From positions 142,882,025 through 142,946,024 of the forward strand of contig NC_134539.1 in the NCBI RefSeq assembly GCF_050624435.1: a stretch of 64,000 nt of DNA. The letters are read 5' to 3'. The position numbers were made by a program, and so were the translations under genes. Of this stretch, positions 1 to 20,100 are shown in pieces. Below the pieces are notes generated by a model. The model saw nothing but the letters and a program-made list of their open reading frames with translations. It was not told the DNA's origin and searched no databases. This DNA comes from Tenrec ecaudatus (lineage: Eukaryota; Chordata; Mammalia; Afrosoricida; Tenrecidae). The first letter of the stretch is position 1; every line of letters begins with the position of its first letter.

Positions 1-537
1 CTTCCAGGACAGGTCTCCCCACAGTCTGCCCCTCGAGCCCAGGACATCTGAGAGACTTAAACTCCCAAGGAGAGAAGGCCAGCGGACACCCGCCCACCTA
101 TTCTGACTCTCTCAGACACAACCCCCTCCTCCTCAGCCCTACCCCCAAGACACACACACACTCACGCACAGAGGATGAGCCACATTGTTGAGAGGATGGC
201 AGATAAGAACTTGACCCCCAACCTCAGCCCACACCTTTCCCACTCCACTCCCTCCCCACCCTTCCTGCCAGCCTCCATCTCTGGCTTGGGGTAGCCCCTT
301 CATGCTCCCCTTGGAAAAAGCCAGCCACATAGAAACACCCCCCTTCCCCTCCTGGCTGGGGAGCTGGAGATGTGAACCTTGCCCCCTGCAGGAATCTCTA
401 CCCAGAAATGGTCTCTCCCTGGTTCCCTACCCAGCTCTCCCGATAGAACAATAACAAATAGGAAGGGAAATGGAAAATAAACAGCAGGGAGAAATGGTTT
501 CCCCGGGACGGGTTGCATCTGTAGCTGTGTATGTGCT

Positions 538-542
<5 letters not shown>

Positions 543-580
<38 letters not shown>
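543..580 (+). repeat. (GT)19 microsatellite
   Basis: Uninterrupted GT dinucleotide run inside the ACE intron. Confidence 0.97.
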
Positions 581-585
<5 letters not shown>

Positions 586-1228
586 CACTGAGGGGCTTAC
601 GGAGCAGAGCATTTTAGAGTACGTACAGGACAGGACAGCCTCTTCATTTGGGGCCAGGCCACCAGGGCAATGCCAGGCAGTGAAACTCTGAAACACCCAC
701 CAAAAACATAGACTCACACCCACAAGGGCCAGATGCGAACTAGATTCTTTCCAGACAAAACTAATCTGTGTTTACTTTCTCAGTGGAAACTGAACAGACA
801 TCTTGTAGCGTGTTCTGAGAAAGGACTAGAGTAGGAGCCAAGTGGTGAGGGCTTGGCTGGCATGTTGGGACGACGGATGGGAAGGGTTCCAGCTTCCAAA
901 GGCTTCCATCAATCTCAGGCAGGGCCAGTGCCACGGGAAGCGTCCGTGGGAAGCTCCAGAATTGACATCCGGTCTCACATGACCCTCGCCTTAGCCCAGT
1001 GGAGCCAGTGTGGGCTCTGCCTTATGGTCCAGGAGGCAGGATGAGAACCCAGGACTTGTAGCTTCCTGGGGATACCTGGTTCTTAATACCTGCAGTGTTC
1101 ACAACTGTTCAAACCGATTCAATACCACTTTGTGGATGCCCTGGACATGGGCACAGGGGGACCCACACAGGGTAGCCCGACTCACACCGCCCACACTCCA
1201 ATTTGACCTACATTCCCCTGGAGGGCCA

Positions 1229-1943
1229 GTGGTAGCAGTGGTGGGGGTGATAGCGGTGGTGGTGGTGATAGCGGTGGTGGTGGGGGTGATAGCGATGGTG
1301 GGGGTGATAGCGGTGGTGGTGGTGATAGCGGTGGTGGTGATGGTGGTGATAGCGGTGGGGGGGGTGATAGCGGTGGTGGTGGTGGTGATAGCGGTGGTGG
1401 TGGTGGTGGTGATAGCGGTGGTGGGGGTGGTGATGGTGGTGATAGCGGTGGTGGTGGGGGTGATAGCGGTGGTGGTGGGGGTGATAGTGGTGGTGGTGGG
1501 GGTGATAGCGGTGGTGGTGGGGGTGATAGTGGTGGTGGTGGGGGTGATAGCGGTGGTGGGGGGGGGGTGATAGCGGTGGTGGTAGTGATAGCGGTGGTGG
1601 GGGTGATAGCAGTGGTGGGGGTGGTGATGGTGGTGATAGCGGTGGTGGTGTTGATAGCAGTGGTGGGGGTGATAGCGGTGGTGGTAGTGATAGCAGTGGT
1701 GGGGGTGATAGCGGTGGTGGTGGTATTAGCGGTGGTGGGGGTGGTGATGGTGGTGATAGCAGTGGTGGGGGTGATAGCGGTGGTGGTAGTGATAGCGGTG
1801 GTGGGGGTGGTGATGGTGGTGATAGCGGTGGTGGTGGTGATAGCAGTGGTGGGGGTGATAGCAGTGGTGGGGGTGATAGCGGTGGGGGGGTGATAGCGGT
1901 GGTGGGGGTGATAGCAGTGGTGGGGGTGATAGCGGTGGTGGGG
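1229..1943 (+). repeat. G-rich minisatellite (VNTR) in ACE intron
   Basis: About 715 bp built from variants of GATAGCGGTGGTGGTGGT. Each unit starts with GATAGC or GATAGT and continues with a variable number of GGT/GGG triplets, giving units of about 12-24 bp. All period lengths are near multiples of three, so both strands stay open: Ile-Ala-Val-Val on + and His/Pro-rich on -. Neither is a protein. Interspersed GGTGGTGATGGTGGT units give a higher-order pattern. G-richness and asymmetry suggest allele-length polymorphism. Confidence 0.95.
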
Positions 1944-2608
1944 CCAGTCCTAGCGGTCATTGCAATGAGTCCATTTTGGCGTGTATGGCAGAGTAAAACT
2001 GCTACTCCATAGGCTTTTCGTGGCTGTAATAGAAGCAGACTGCCAGCCCGTTCTTCTATGTCACCATGGGGTGGGTTCGGGCCCCCAACTATGAGATTAT
2101 TGTTGAGTAGAAATCATGTGTGTCACCCAGAGACCTTGCCAGGGCCCATCTCTGGCCATGTTAGACAGGAAGAGTAGCCCAGGGACCTGTCCCAGGAGAT
2201 CTTGGCAGTTAGAGACAGGAACAGAAGAACTCCTGTAGTGTGGCATCCTCGTCACGTCCCCCAGGGGAGGGGTAGTGAGCAGGGACAGATAAGGGGGAGC
2301 AGCAGCTCTGGATCTGGTGCCTTTGCTTGGCACCCCAGCTCTGCCTCTTTCTGCTTGTCGCTCTGCTGCTGTGGAAGCCCACCTCACGGTGGTTGCCTCT
2401 GCAGCTGCCTGCCAGCACACCAGCGCTCCTGGCAAATGTCCCCCACACTTTTCCTCTCGCGTCACTAGCTTTGCCACCAGTAGAGACCCTTCCACGGGAT
2501 CGCCCCAGTTTTATTCCAGCTCTGCATTCCGCAGCTCGTGAGGAGGCAGGAGGTAGGGGACGGGGACGGGCTGGGGACTCAGGCCATGGAACTCTCTGCC
2601 CCCTCCAG

Positions 2609-11001
<8,393 letters not shown>

Positions 11002-11168
11002 GAGGGAGCAGAGGGCCATTGGAGATGGGGCCGGGGCGCCCGCCCCCTGCCCCAGAGCCGCCCTCATCCTCCTGCACTCCAGCCACCTCCACCCTTCAAC
11101 CTACCCCTCTCCTGTGTCCTAACTCCCGCCACCTATCACAGAGCCCCGCCTCGGTCTCTGTGAATGCA

Positions 11169-11174
11169 ATTAAA
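11169..11174 (+). promoter_or_regulatory. ACE: ACE polyadenylation signal (ATTAAA)
   Basis: ATTAAA lies 168 bp after the ACE stop codon and is followed by a T/G-rich stretch. No other good signal occurs between the stop codon and this point. Confidence 0.7.
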
Positions 11175-12558
11175 GGCCCTCTCCTGCACTGTCTGTCTAT
11201 CTGTCTGAGGGGGTGTTGGGCACAGGGGCAGGCCTGCCCTCCTGCCTCCTGGCAGTCCGTGGGCCACTTTGCTGGGTGGGCCCCAAGCCGCCCCAAGTCT
11301 GACTCACCTCCAGCCCAAGTAGCCACTGGGGTCCAGTATGGTGGGCAGCGAGCCAGCGGATGCCAGAGGGCATGTCACGAGCAGATAGGATCCTGATCTT
11401 GAGGGGCCACACACTGCTCTGGCCTGGCCCCTTTCCGACTCCCTGTCTCAGCGATGCCAGGGCCCCAGAGGGAAGACGCTGGCTGTCCCCTAGTGGTCTG
11501 AGGCAGTGCACCCTGATCTGCTTGCCTCGCTGTGGGTATGGAACTGGCTCTCAACGTCACCCTCTAAGGTCAGCAGCAGGGCCAGTGGGCAGTCTCCCCC
11601 ACGGGACCCCCAAGGCACACACCTCAGGGCCAGGCCCCGATCAGGAGTCTCACTGCCAGGGGGCCCTCACTGAAGCCTGTGGCTGTGCCTGCCTCCCCCC
11701 ACACCCCCAACGCCCCCAGCACTCACCTGGCCCTCACCTGGCACCTGGCCCTCGGCAGGGAGGTACGGGGTGAGGGAGTCATTGTTGAAGAGCTTAATAA
11801 CTTGTATCAACTCACTTAGTGTAAAATATTTGGCAGCTGCTGATTAATATAAACCCTCCATCTCCATGCCAAGAGGAAAGCACCTTTGGGTGTATCTCCT
11901 TCCAGTCTTTCTTCTTCCCGATATGTATTTCAGACGGGACCGGCTGTCATGACAGGTGCCCGTCCACGTCTCAGCCAACAGCACCGGATGTGTGTTTCAA
12001 ATGTTTACACACCGAGCCTGGAAGGCGGTCAATTGGAAGGGGGTCCCTTTTCTTCTACCATCAGCCTGCCCCCCACCCCCTTTGACCATGAACCTCCTCC
12101 TGACTGTGCTGGTGCCTTGACCCTAGCTAGGCCCACCCCCGACATCCTGGAGCCCTCCAGCTACCTCATGGGTGCGTGTGTGTTTAACTCTGTGTGTGTT
12201 ATATCCATGGAGGGGAGGAGGTAGAGGGGTCTATATCTGTATGTGTGTGTGTGTACAGGTGTATGTATCTGTGTCTGGCTCTCTGCAGGTGTATGTATGT
12301 GTGTGCGTGTGTGCGTGTGTGGCTGCAGGTGTGGTGTGCAGGCTGTGACAGGATGTGGAGTGGAGGGTTTTTTGGATACGCAGGCGGGTGGATATTGTTT
12401 ACAATTTGCTGGAACAATGTAGTTTATAAACATGTCCTCTAAAAGGCTCTGCCACCAAAGACATTTTAATCACCCCTCTTCCCCAGCCTGATGTTTCAAA
12501 AGCTCTTCGCCAAACAAACTTCGATTGTTACGTTATTCCCTTTCCTGTGTTTGTGAGG

Positions 12559-12577
12559 CCCCCCCCCCCCGGGGGGG
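12559..12577. repeat. C12-G7 homopolymer junction
   Basis: Twelve C followed directly by seven G, a perfect 14-bp palindrome at the junction. It could form a G/C hairpin; it could also mark an assembly or sequencing weak point. Confidence 0.9.
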
Positions 12578-12789
12578 TTCGGTGTCTGGCTGGCTGTGGG
12601 AGCAGTGACAGCGTGAGTCACCAGGGTCCACGACAGAATGAGCTGCCTGGGGCAGAGAAATTTCACATGGGGGGGGGGGGCTGACCAGCCTTATACACTA
12701 CGGTCATCATCGGGTGCCCTGGAGTGGGTCCTAAGGCAGTGACCCTCCGTGCCTGGTGCTGTGCCACTCTCCCAGTTGTCAGGTTTGAG

Positions 12790-13205
12790 CACAGGGCTGT
12801 GGTGGTAGAGTGGGTGCATGTTGGGCTGGTAACTGCACAGTTAGCGGTTTGAACCCGCCAGCTGCTCGAGGGAGAAAAAAGGGGCTTTCTGTTCCTCTCA
12901 AGATGGACAGCCTCCGAAACGCACAGGAGCAATTCTACCGTGCCTCCCAGGGTCACTACACACCCAAACCCAACTCACTGCCATCGGTTGGTAGTGAATC
13001 CTAGGGACTGTATCGGGAAGGGTTGAACTGCCCCCTATGGGTCTCTGAGACGAAGTCTTTATGGGAGCAGAAACCCATCTCCCAAGGATCGACTGGTGGT
13101 TTCGAACCGCTAACCTTACGGTGACTCACCCCACGTCACACTGCACCACCAGGGCTCCTCCAGGGTCACTCTGTGTGAGAGCCAATTCAGTGGCAATGAA
13201 CCTTA
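12790..13205 (+). repeat. AfroSINE split by an inserted antisense AfroSINE
   Basis: The host SINE on + starts near 'gtggtggtagagtgggtgc' and is cut at 12957. An antisense AfroSINE occupies 12958-13159 (reading 'ccaccagggctcct' at its right end). The host resumes with 'ccagggtcactctgtg'. The 11-bp repeat CCAGGGTCACT at 12947-12957 and 13160-13170 is the target-site duplication. Confidence 0.85.
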
Positions 13206-13508
13206 TTCAATAGGCATCTTTAAATAGTGGCATTGCTCGCGGTCTGCCGGGCCTGCCTCCGTGGGTGAAGCGGCGTGAAGACAGTTCTATTCAAAGGTTG
13301 ACACCTGAGGTCCGAGGCCTTTTCCAGATTGTGCCAAGTGACCTCTCCTGTGTGTGTGGCCCATCAGTGGCTTGGTTGCCCCTCACTCGCTGCCCACCTG
13401 TGACCCCGCCTTCCTATCACGTGAGTGAGTCATGTGGTTCTGGAGTTGGCTTGAGTCAGATCCCACCACTGCACATAACTATCCGTGTGCCTCGACCGAT
13501 TTAATTCT

Positions 13509-14123
13509 TTTTTTTAATCGCTTTATTGGGGCTCATACAACTCTTATCACAATCCATACGTACCTCAGTTGTGTAAAGCACATTTGTACATTCATTACCC
13601 TCATCATTCTCAAAACATTTGCTCTCCACCTAAGCTCCTGGCATCCGCTCATTTTCCCCTCCCTCCCTGTTCCCTCATGAACCCTTGATAATTTATATAT
13701 TTTGTCTATCTTACCCTGTCCGACATCTCCCTTCACTCACTTTTCTGTTGTCCGCCCCCCAGAGAGGAGGTCACATGTAGATTCTTGTAATCGGTTCCCC
13801 CTTTCCAACCCACCTTCCCTCCACCTTCCCAGTATCACCTCTCACACCCCTGGTCCTGAAGGGACCATCTGTCCTGGATTCCCTGCGTTTCTAGTTCCTA
13901 TCTGTACCAGTGTACATCCTCTGGTCTATCCATATTTGTAAGGTAGAATTGGGATCATGATAGTGGGGGGAGGGGGAGTATTTAGGAACTAGGGGAAAGT
14001 TGTATGTTTCATCGTTGCTACTTCACACCCTGACTGGCTCGTCTCCTCCCCGAGACCCTTCTGTAAGGGGATGTCCAGTGGCCTATAAATGAGCTTTGGG
14101 TTTCCACTCCGCACTGCCCCCCT
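13509..14123 (-). repeat. L1-like LINE 3' UTR, 5'-truncated
   Basis: About 615 bp, 3' end to the left: 'tttattggggctcatacaac' is the complement of the end seen at 9.6 kb. Flanks GACCGATTTAATTCTT (from 13494) and GACCAGTTTAATTTTC (from 14124) match at 13 of 16 positions, an aged target-site duplication. Confidence 0.82.
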
Positions 14124-14317
14124 GACCAGTTTAATTTTCAGAGCCTCCGGGTGATTCCTATCACCCCCTCAGTGATGTCTGTGCAGACAAGATAGGCTAC
14201 ACTAGCCATTCCTAGTACCTCGTTCTCTCTCAGAACAGGTGCATCCTCTGCTGACAGAGATTGCTTTATGCCGCCCCGCCCCAGCTGGAAGAACTTGCCA
14301 AGATGAAATCCAGATGG

Positions 14318-14492
14318 AAGCCACTGTTAACAAGTCGATTCTGAGGCGCAGTGAGCGAGTCCATGGGGCAGAGGAGAGCTGTCCCCTAGGGTTTCCAGGG
14401 TCACCATGGAAGCTGACTTGCCACATTGTTCTCTCTAGAGCCCCCGGACGCCTTTGAACCAGTGACCTTGTAGTGAGCAGCCCAGTGCTTTG
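14318..14492 (-). repeat. AfroSINE remnant
   Basis: Antisense: 'gggtttccagggtcaccatgg' middle and 'gaaccagtgaccttgtagtg' B-box complement. Diverged; borders approximate. Confidence 0.65.
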
Positions 14493-14946
14493 TGCTTCTG
14501 ACTCTTCAAACCAAGACCAGCTCCCTCTGTGACAGAGAGGAAGCTCCAGAGAGGCTCGGTGACAGAGCAATGTGGAAACTCGCATCTCCCGACATACCTT
14601 CCAGTAACTTCCCCGTGATACCTCTCTGCACCGACGGCTGTGTTTGTCCCAGGAGCACGGTGGGTTTCTTCTGTTCTGAAAAGTCCCGGCCATCAGTCTT
14701 CTCTTTGGTTGTTGTCTCTGCCCATCCTCTCCAGCCTCTGTCAACTTCAGGGACTCCTGTTCGATCGAGTTGTAGCTTTCTGATCCTCCACAGTTCCTCA
14801 TTCTTGCCCACGGTTCTCATCTCCTGCTGGGTCCTCCGCTCCAGGTGATGCCAGGTGGGGGCTCTGGGTCCCAGTTTTTCTTCTGAGTTCCTCAACCCAC
14901 TGCGTAGCCTGTCTATTGGGGGGTGGGTTTGGTTTTCTTATTTAAT

Positions 14947-15452
14947 AACTGTGTCAGTCCAGAGGGACTAGAGAAACAAATTCATAGACACTCATATGTG
15001 TATAAAGAAGAGCTTTATAAACAAGAGCAATTGTAGAATGAGAAAACATGCCAGCCCCGCCCAGATCAAGTCCATAAGTCTGATGTTAGCCCATATGTCC
15101 AATACCAGTTTATAAATGCCTCTTGGGACTCAAGAACACATGCAATGACGCCGAATGCAGGAAGATCACAGGCCAGTGGGTGGCAAGCCTTGTGGATCCG
15201 GCGGTGGTGGGAGCATCTCAGTGCTGGGGTGGGTCTCCACGTGGCTCCTCCAGCTCCGGAGCTCTAGCTCCATTAGTGTAGCTCCATGTGGCTCGTCAAC
15301 AGGAATGTCTCCCAGGGAGTGTGTGTCAGGCCTCCAGTGAGCTATTTATATCCCTTGTACCTCCAAATGAGGTCATCAAGCTGCGACCTGATTGACGGAC
15401 TAGACCCCACCCCTTCGCAAGTTGACAGATTGTTACTGCCACAGTAACTATG
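14947..15452. mobile_element. Possible solo LTR (fossil)
   Basis: A roughly 505-bp unit starting TGTGTCAGTCC and ending ACTGCCACA, so with TG...CA ends. I believe it resembles a dispersed afrotherian LTR-type repeat, but family and orientation are not certain. No coding part is seen. Treat as an old, non-functional copy. Confidence 0.35.
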
Positions 15453-17128
15453 CGTATAGTTTTTCATTGCTAGCATCTTGACTACTTTTCCAATCCTCCT
15501 GTGTTTTCACAAGAGCCCACTCTTGCTCTGCAGGTTCCCTTCCCTCTCTGGCTGAAAGGCTTGAGTTTGAAGTCCCTTTCCGGTTACCCCCCCCCCATCT
15601 GTCCCTCTTCAGGGGGTGCTGCCACCATTCCATGTGTCTCAGCTTCAGCAGAGGCCGTGGCGCCAAATCGGGTGGATTTCAGCCCGGCCTTCACTCGGCT
15701 CCCGTTTCCTCATCTGTGGCTTACTTCACAGCTGTGCCCCCATGGTTTCTGTGTTAAAGCCCTCTGATGCACCCAAGGGCCAGCAACTGCCCAGAGTGGC
15801 TCAGCATTATTGTCCCTTCCCTTATCATTGGGGTTTCCCCTACACTTGGGAAAGTTAGCCTATGAGCCATCTTCCAGGGCCATAGCCTGCTGCAGGGTCC
15901 CGGACAGTTGGAGATGCCTCCGGGGTCTGCTTCATGGTTGCCTCTGGCAAGGCCCCTTTTCTAGAAGAAGCCATCTCCCAGTCCCCAGCTCTATCAAGGT
16001 GCCACTTCCAACCAGGAACACCAATCCACAAGCTAGCCGGCACCAAGATGGCATCCCTTTGGGCCTGGATGGACTTTACCCTTCCACAGGGACCACAGAC
16101 ACCACCACCACCACCAAAATTCTTTGTTTCTAGTATCCGGAGAGCCCCTTTCTTGCTTCCCAGCTCAGGTTGGCATCTGTGTTTTAAAAAGAAGACAGCT
16201 TGTTGGTATGTTCTTGAAGCGTGAGTGGAACATCCCTAGGAGCTCCACTGAGTAGCCTAACAAGAAGTCTCACATATGTTTTTCTTGTGTTTTCAGTATA
16301 GTGTGAGCCCAGCAGATCATATTTTGAAGGTATTTGGGCCGTTGCTTTGGCCATGGAGGGGAGAGAACGGGGCAAGATGTGGGCAGAGACCATTTGAGGA
16401 AGGTTAAGTGAAGGGGACCCCAATAGAGGGCGTTTGGGTGTTGGAAGAGGGTGTGCCTAGAGAGGAGACTCTGAAGTTGGGACAGATGGAACTGGAGGCT
16501 TCCCAGAATGTGGCAGATTTCTGGGGAGTCCTCAAAGGCGGCTGTCACCAAAGGGTACTCACACCAGGCTCAGGTCCCCATGGACATGCTCCCCAAATGG
16601 ACAATGCCCTCCACACCCTGTGGCTGGGCCAGGCTGACCAAACTTCTGCACCTTCTTTGCAGCCTTCGAGCCCTGTGCCCCGTCGTGAATGCACACCGGT
16701 GGACTCGGGCTGGTGTCCGAGTGAGGGAAAGGCAGATGATCTCATACAGGAGCGAGAAAGATGCTGAAAAAGGTGAACACAGGAAATCAAGTCAGACGCA
16801 CCGAGTCCAGAGACCCAGTGATGTCTCTTCTATCCATCCATCCCTCTTCGCCGCTCAGAGCTGACCCCAGCCTGCTGCGCCTCATCACTCCTTGACCAAG
16901 AACCTAGAGCGGCTGCGATCTTTGGAGAAGCAAACCAAGTGATCTGGAAGAAATTCTGGCCGAAAAGTCAAGAGCCTGGATTCTCTTGGCTCTGCTGTTA
17001 CCTACCTATGGACACCAAGCTCAATCGCTGGACCATTTTGAGCCTCAGTCTCAAAATAGGGCTAGTTGGACCAGAGGCTAAGGTGAGGCTTCCCAGTTAT
17101 GACATTCTACGGCAAGCCCTTTGGCCCC

Positions 17129-17166
17129 TGATGTCACAATATGGAGTCAGACCCTGATTGGCCAAT
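17129..17166 (+). promoter_or_regulatory. ACE3: ACE3 proximal promoter motifs
   Basis: A CRE-like octamer TGATGTCA (17129-17136) and a palindromic ATTGGCCAAT (17157-17166, CCAAT box on both strands) lie 30-70 bp upstream of the ACE3 start codon. The testis ACE promoter is known to use a similar imperfect CRE (TGAGGTCA), so testis expression is a reasonable inference. No clear TATA box is seen. Confidence 0.4.
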
Positions 17167-17197
17167 AGCCACACGCACCTCTGCTCTTCTCTTGGTC

Positions 17198-20100
17198 ATG
17201 GGCAGAAGATGGACTAGCCCTGGATCTTTCCTACTTGTGCTCCTCTGTTTCGGACAGCTCTTGTCATGGCTCAGGACCGAAGATACTCACAGCCCAGGTG
17301 GGGCTGGGACCCGAAGGAGCACAGGTCCAGACCAGAGGACTGGCCAGGGGCAGGTCCCTCCCAGGTCAGCATGATGCCCATCTCCTTCCCACAGGTATGT
17401 TCTACAAAGAGAGCATCGCCATGGAGTTCCTGAAGTTTTATGAAAAAACAGCCCAGATGGTGTGGAACGAATTCAGGGAGGCCAGTTGGAACTACGTCAC
17501 CAACATCACCCAGAAAAATCAGGAGGAGATGGTGTGGTATCACCTCCACTCTAACCCTGCTTCTCCTTGATCGTATCAGGGGTCCTAGGGGAGGTGGGAG
17601 ACCATGCCCTCTGACCCCTATTCCGAATCGGAAGGGAGAGAGAAGTCCCTAAAGGACATGCCAAAGCAGACTGAAAACCCCCGGCCTCTTGGTGACCCCT
17701 AAACTCTTTCTCGGGCAAGGATCTCTTGCTTCTTTCCCCTTGGGGTGCTCACGTCCTCGGTTGTGGGACCCAGACTCTCTGCCAATCTCCAAAACTTCGG
17801 GACCTCTTCAGATGGGCCTGAGAGCAGACGGGCAGGTGGGACCTGGGAGTTCCAGATGGGGCCCTCGTCCACTCGGGGCTCTCTGGACATACCTGGTGAC
17901 TCTCTTCCGCAGCTGCACAAGGACATCGAGAGGTCCCAGCACACCCTGTACTTCGGCACCAGGGCCCGCCTCTTTAACACCACCGCCTTCCAGAACCCCA
18001 TCATAAGGCACATGCTGAGAAAGGTGCAGCACATGGGCAAGGCGGCCCTGCCCGCGAAGGAGCTCCGGGAGGTGATGGACAGAACCCCAGGCGTCCAGGC
18101 ACACGCACCCCCTCCCCAGGGCGAGTCTGGGGCAAGAGGGAGGCCGGGGGGGCTGGGGGTTGGGCCAGGGCATTCCTCTCTGGGGGAGGAGGGAAGCAGA
18201 GGCCTCCGGAAGGTGGGGCAAGTGCTGGGGGTGGACCCGAGGGAGCAGGCTTGTCCTGGGTGACACCTGCTTTCCCAGTACAACAAGATCCTGACCTACA
18301 TGGAGACAATGTACAGTATGGCCCAGGTGTGCATGCAAGAAGGGCCCTGCCTCTACCTGAAGCCTGGTGAGCAGCCTGAGCCCCGCCCCAGTCCCCACCC
18401 CTGCCCCGTCCCCCCACAGTCCCTCCCCGGGCCTCCAGGCCCCAGGCTTCTTCCTCCCTTCTTGAGCTGGGAAGTTCTCCATGGGTGTGGGCACAGGGCA
18501 GACACTATCCTTGACCTCTTTCCCGGCCCAGACCTTGAAGAATTGATGGCCACCTCCCGGGACCAGAAAGAGTTGCTGTGGGCCTGGCAGGGCTGGAGGG
18601 ACGCCACGGGCCGCCCACTCCGCACCACCTTTGAGCGCTACGTGCAGCTCAGCAACAAAGTTGCGAGGCTCAATGGTGAGGCCTGGCCCAAGCAGACACA
18701 GCCCCAGCGCACCGCCAAGGAAGGGGCCGGCCGACACAGAGGCTGCTGGCCGACATCAGGGTCTGGGTTGGGGGTGGGATCAGGGAGCGGCCCAGAGATG
18801 GTGTCCAGGAAGCCTGCCACCAGCCCCGGACAGGAGCGGCCCATCCTGACGGCCCCTGTGCACAGCGACACAGCACCTGTTGAATCCGGGCCAAGGTGGG
18901 GAGGAACTGAGGCAAGAAGACACAGGAGGGGGCCCGGCCTGAGTGGGAGACACATCCCTTCTAGTAACCCTCGCATCCCATCACCAGTTGGGCTGGGTGC
19001 CAAGAAGGGGCTGCGGAGAAAGCTCAGCACTTGCCCCAGGGCTGGAGGTGACTGAGAGCAAGAAGTCCAAGGCCAGGCCCCGGGTCTCTGGCGGAGGTCA
19101 GAGGTCGGAGGTCATGGCAGGGGTAGGGCGCCGGGAGAGGCTGTGGCCCAGAGAGGAGCTCAGATGTGTTTCCCGTCCCTGATCAGATCCCACTGGATCG
19201 ACAGGCCAGGAAGGGAGTGTGCCCATTGTACAGATGAAGATGCGGAGGGGTCTGGGAGGTGAAGGGGCATGCATGGGTCTCCATCCCTCGCCCGCAGGCC
19301 GGGGCTGTGGGCACCTGGTGGAGTCCCCTCTGCTGCCGTAGGTTATAGAGACATGGGGGCCTTGTGGCGCATGGAGTATGACGTGGAGAACGAGACCAGC
19401 AACCTGGAGCGCAGCCTGGAGCAGCTGTTCACGGAGCTGCAGCCGCTCTACCTGAACCTGCATGCCTACGTGCGCCGCGCCCTGCACCGACACTACGGGC
19501 CCCAGACCATCAACCTGAGGGGGCCCATCCCTGCCCACCTCCTGGGTAAAGACGGGGCTGGGGCCAGCCCGAGATGTAGGCTCTTGGCTGTCAGTAAGCA
19601 GGGAGGCCTCTCCCACTGCCTCTTAGTCCCGTCCTCTCCCCCCAGGGAGCATGTGGGCTCAGTCCTGGGTCAACATCTTAGACCTGGCCTTGCCCTATCC
19701 GAAGAAGCCTCTGGAAGATGTCACCAAGATCATGAGAGACCAGGTCAGTGCTGGGCCTTGACTGCCCGGCCCCTCCCTGCCCCTGGGCCCTCAGTCACTC
19801 CCCATCCACCCATCTCCCCACAGCACTGGAAGCCCCAGAAAATGTTCGAAGAGGCTAACAATTTCTTCACCTCCCTGGGCATGCTGCCCCTCCCCGCCGA
19901 GTTCTGGGCCAAGTCCATGCTGGAGAAGCCCGTGGACGGGCGGGAGGTGGTGTGCCACGCCTCGGCCTGGGACTTCTACAACGGCCATGACTTCAGGTGC
20001 TCACTGCCCACAGGCACGGCTCCTGCCTGTCCCTTCCCTTCCACTTTCCATCTGTCTGCCTGTTCTGGGGGTGGGCGTGGGGGTGGGCAAGGGGAACAGG

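Larger units (their letters stand above)
1..2608 (+). other. ACE: ACE intron sequence (position of human intron 16)
   Basis: No exon is visible here on either strand. The first ACE exon in the window has the size (144 bp) and content I associate with human exon 17, so this stretch would be the intron that in human carries the Alu insertion/deletion polymorphism. The exon numbering is from memory. It holds a (GT)19 run and a long minisatellite; the rest shows nothing I recognise. The preceding exon (the one ending just before the DLT..MATS segment) must lie left of the window. Confidence 0.6.
11190..17197. other. ACE-ACE3 intergenic region
   Basis: No gene seen on either strand. It holds a TG-rich stretch (about 12176-12330), a C12G7 homopolymer junction, nested AfroSINEs (12.8-13.2 kb), an L1-like insertion (13.5-14.1 kb), an antisense AfroSINE, an LTR-like segment (14.9-15.5 kb) and a likely MIR trace near 16960-17060. 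11190-12175 and 15500-16950 are mostly unique sequence in which I recognise nothing. Confidence 0.7.

Noticed and set aside
1229-1943. Considered as a CRISPR-like array
   Set aside because: No unique spacers; units are degenerate tandem copies in a mammalian intron.
1208-1960. 250-residue His/Pro-rich reading frame on the minus strand and Val-rich frames on the plus strand
   Set aside because: Produced by the triplet-like period of the minisatellite; no start context, splice signal or family resemblance.
17698-18737. Long minus-strand frames over ACE3 exons (up to 309 residues)
   Set aside because: Shadows of GC-rich codons in ACE3 exons 3-5 and introns; no recognisable protein.
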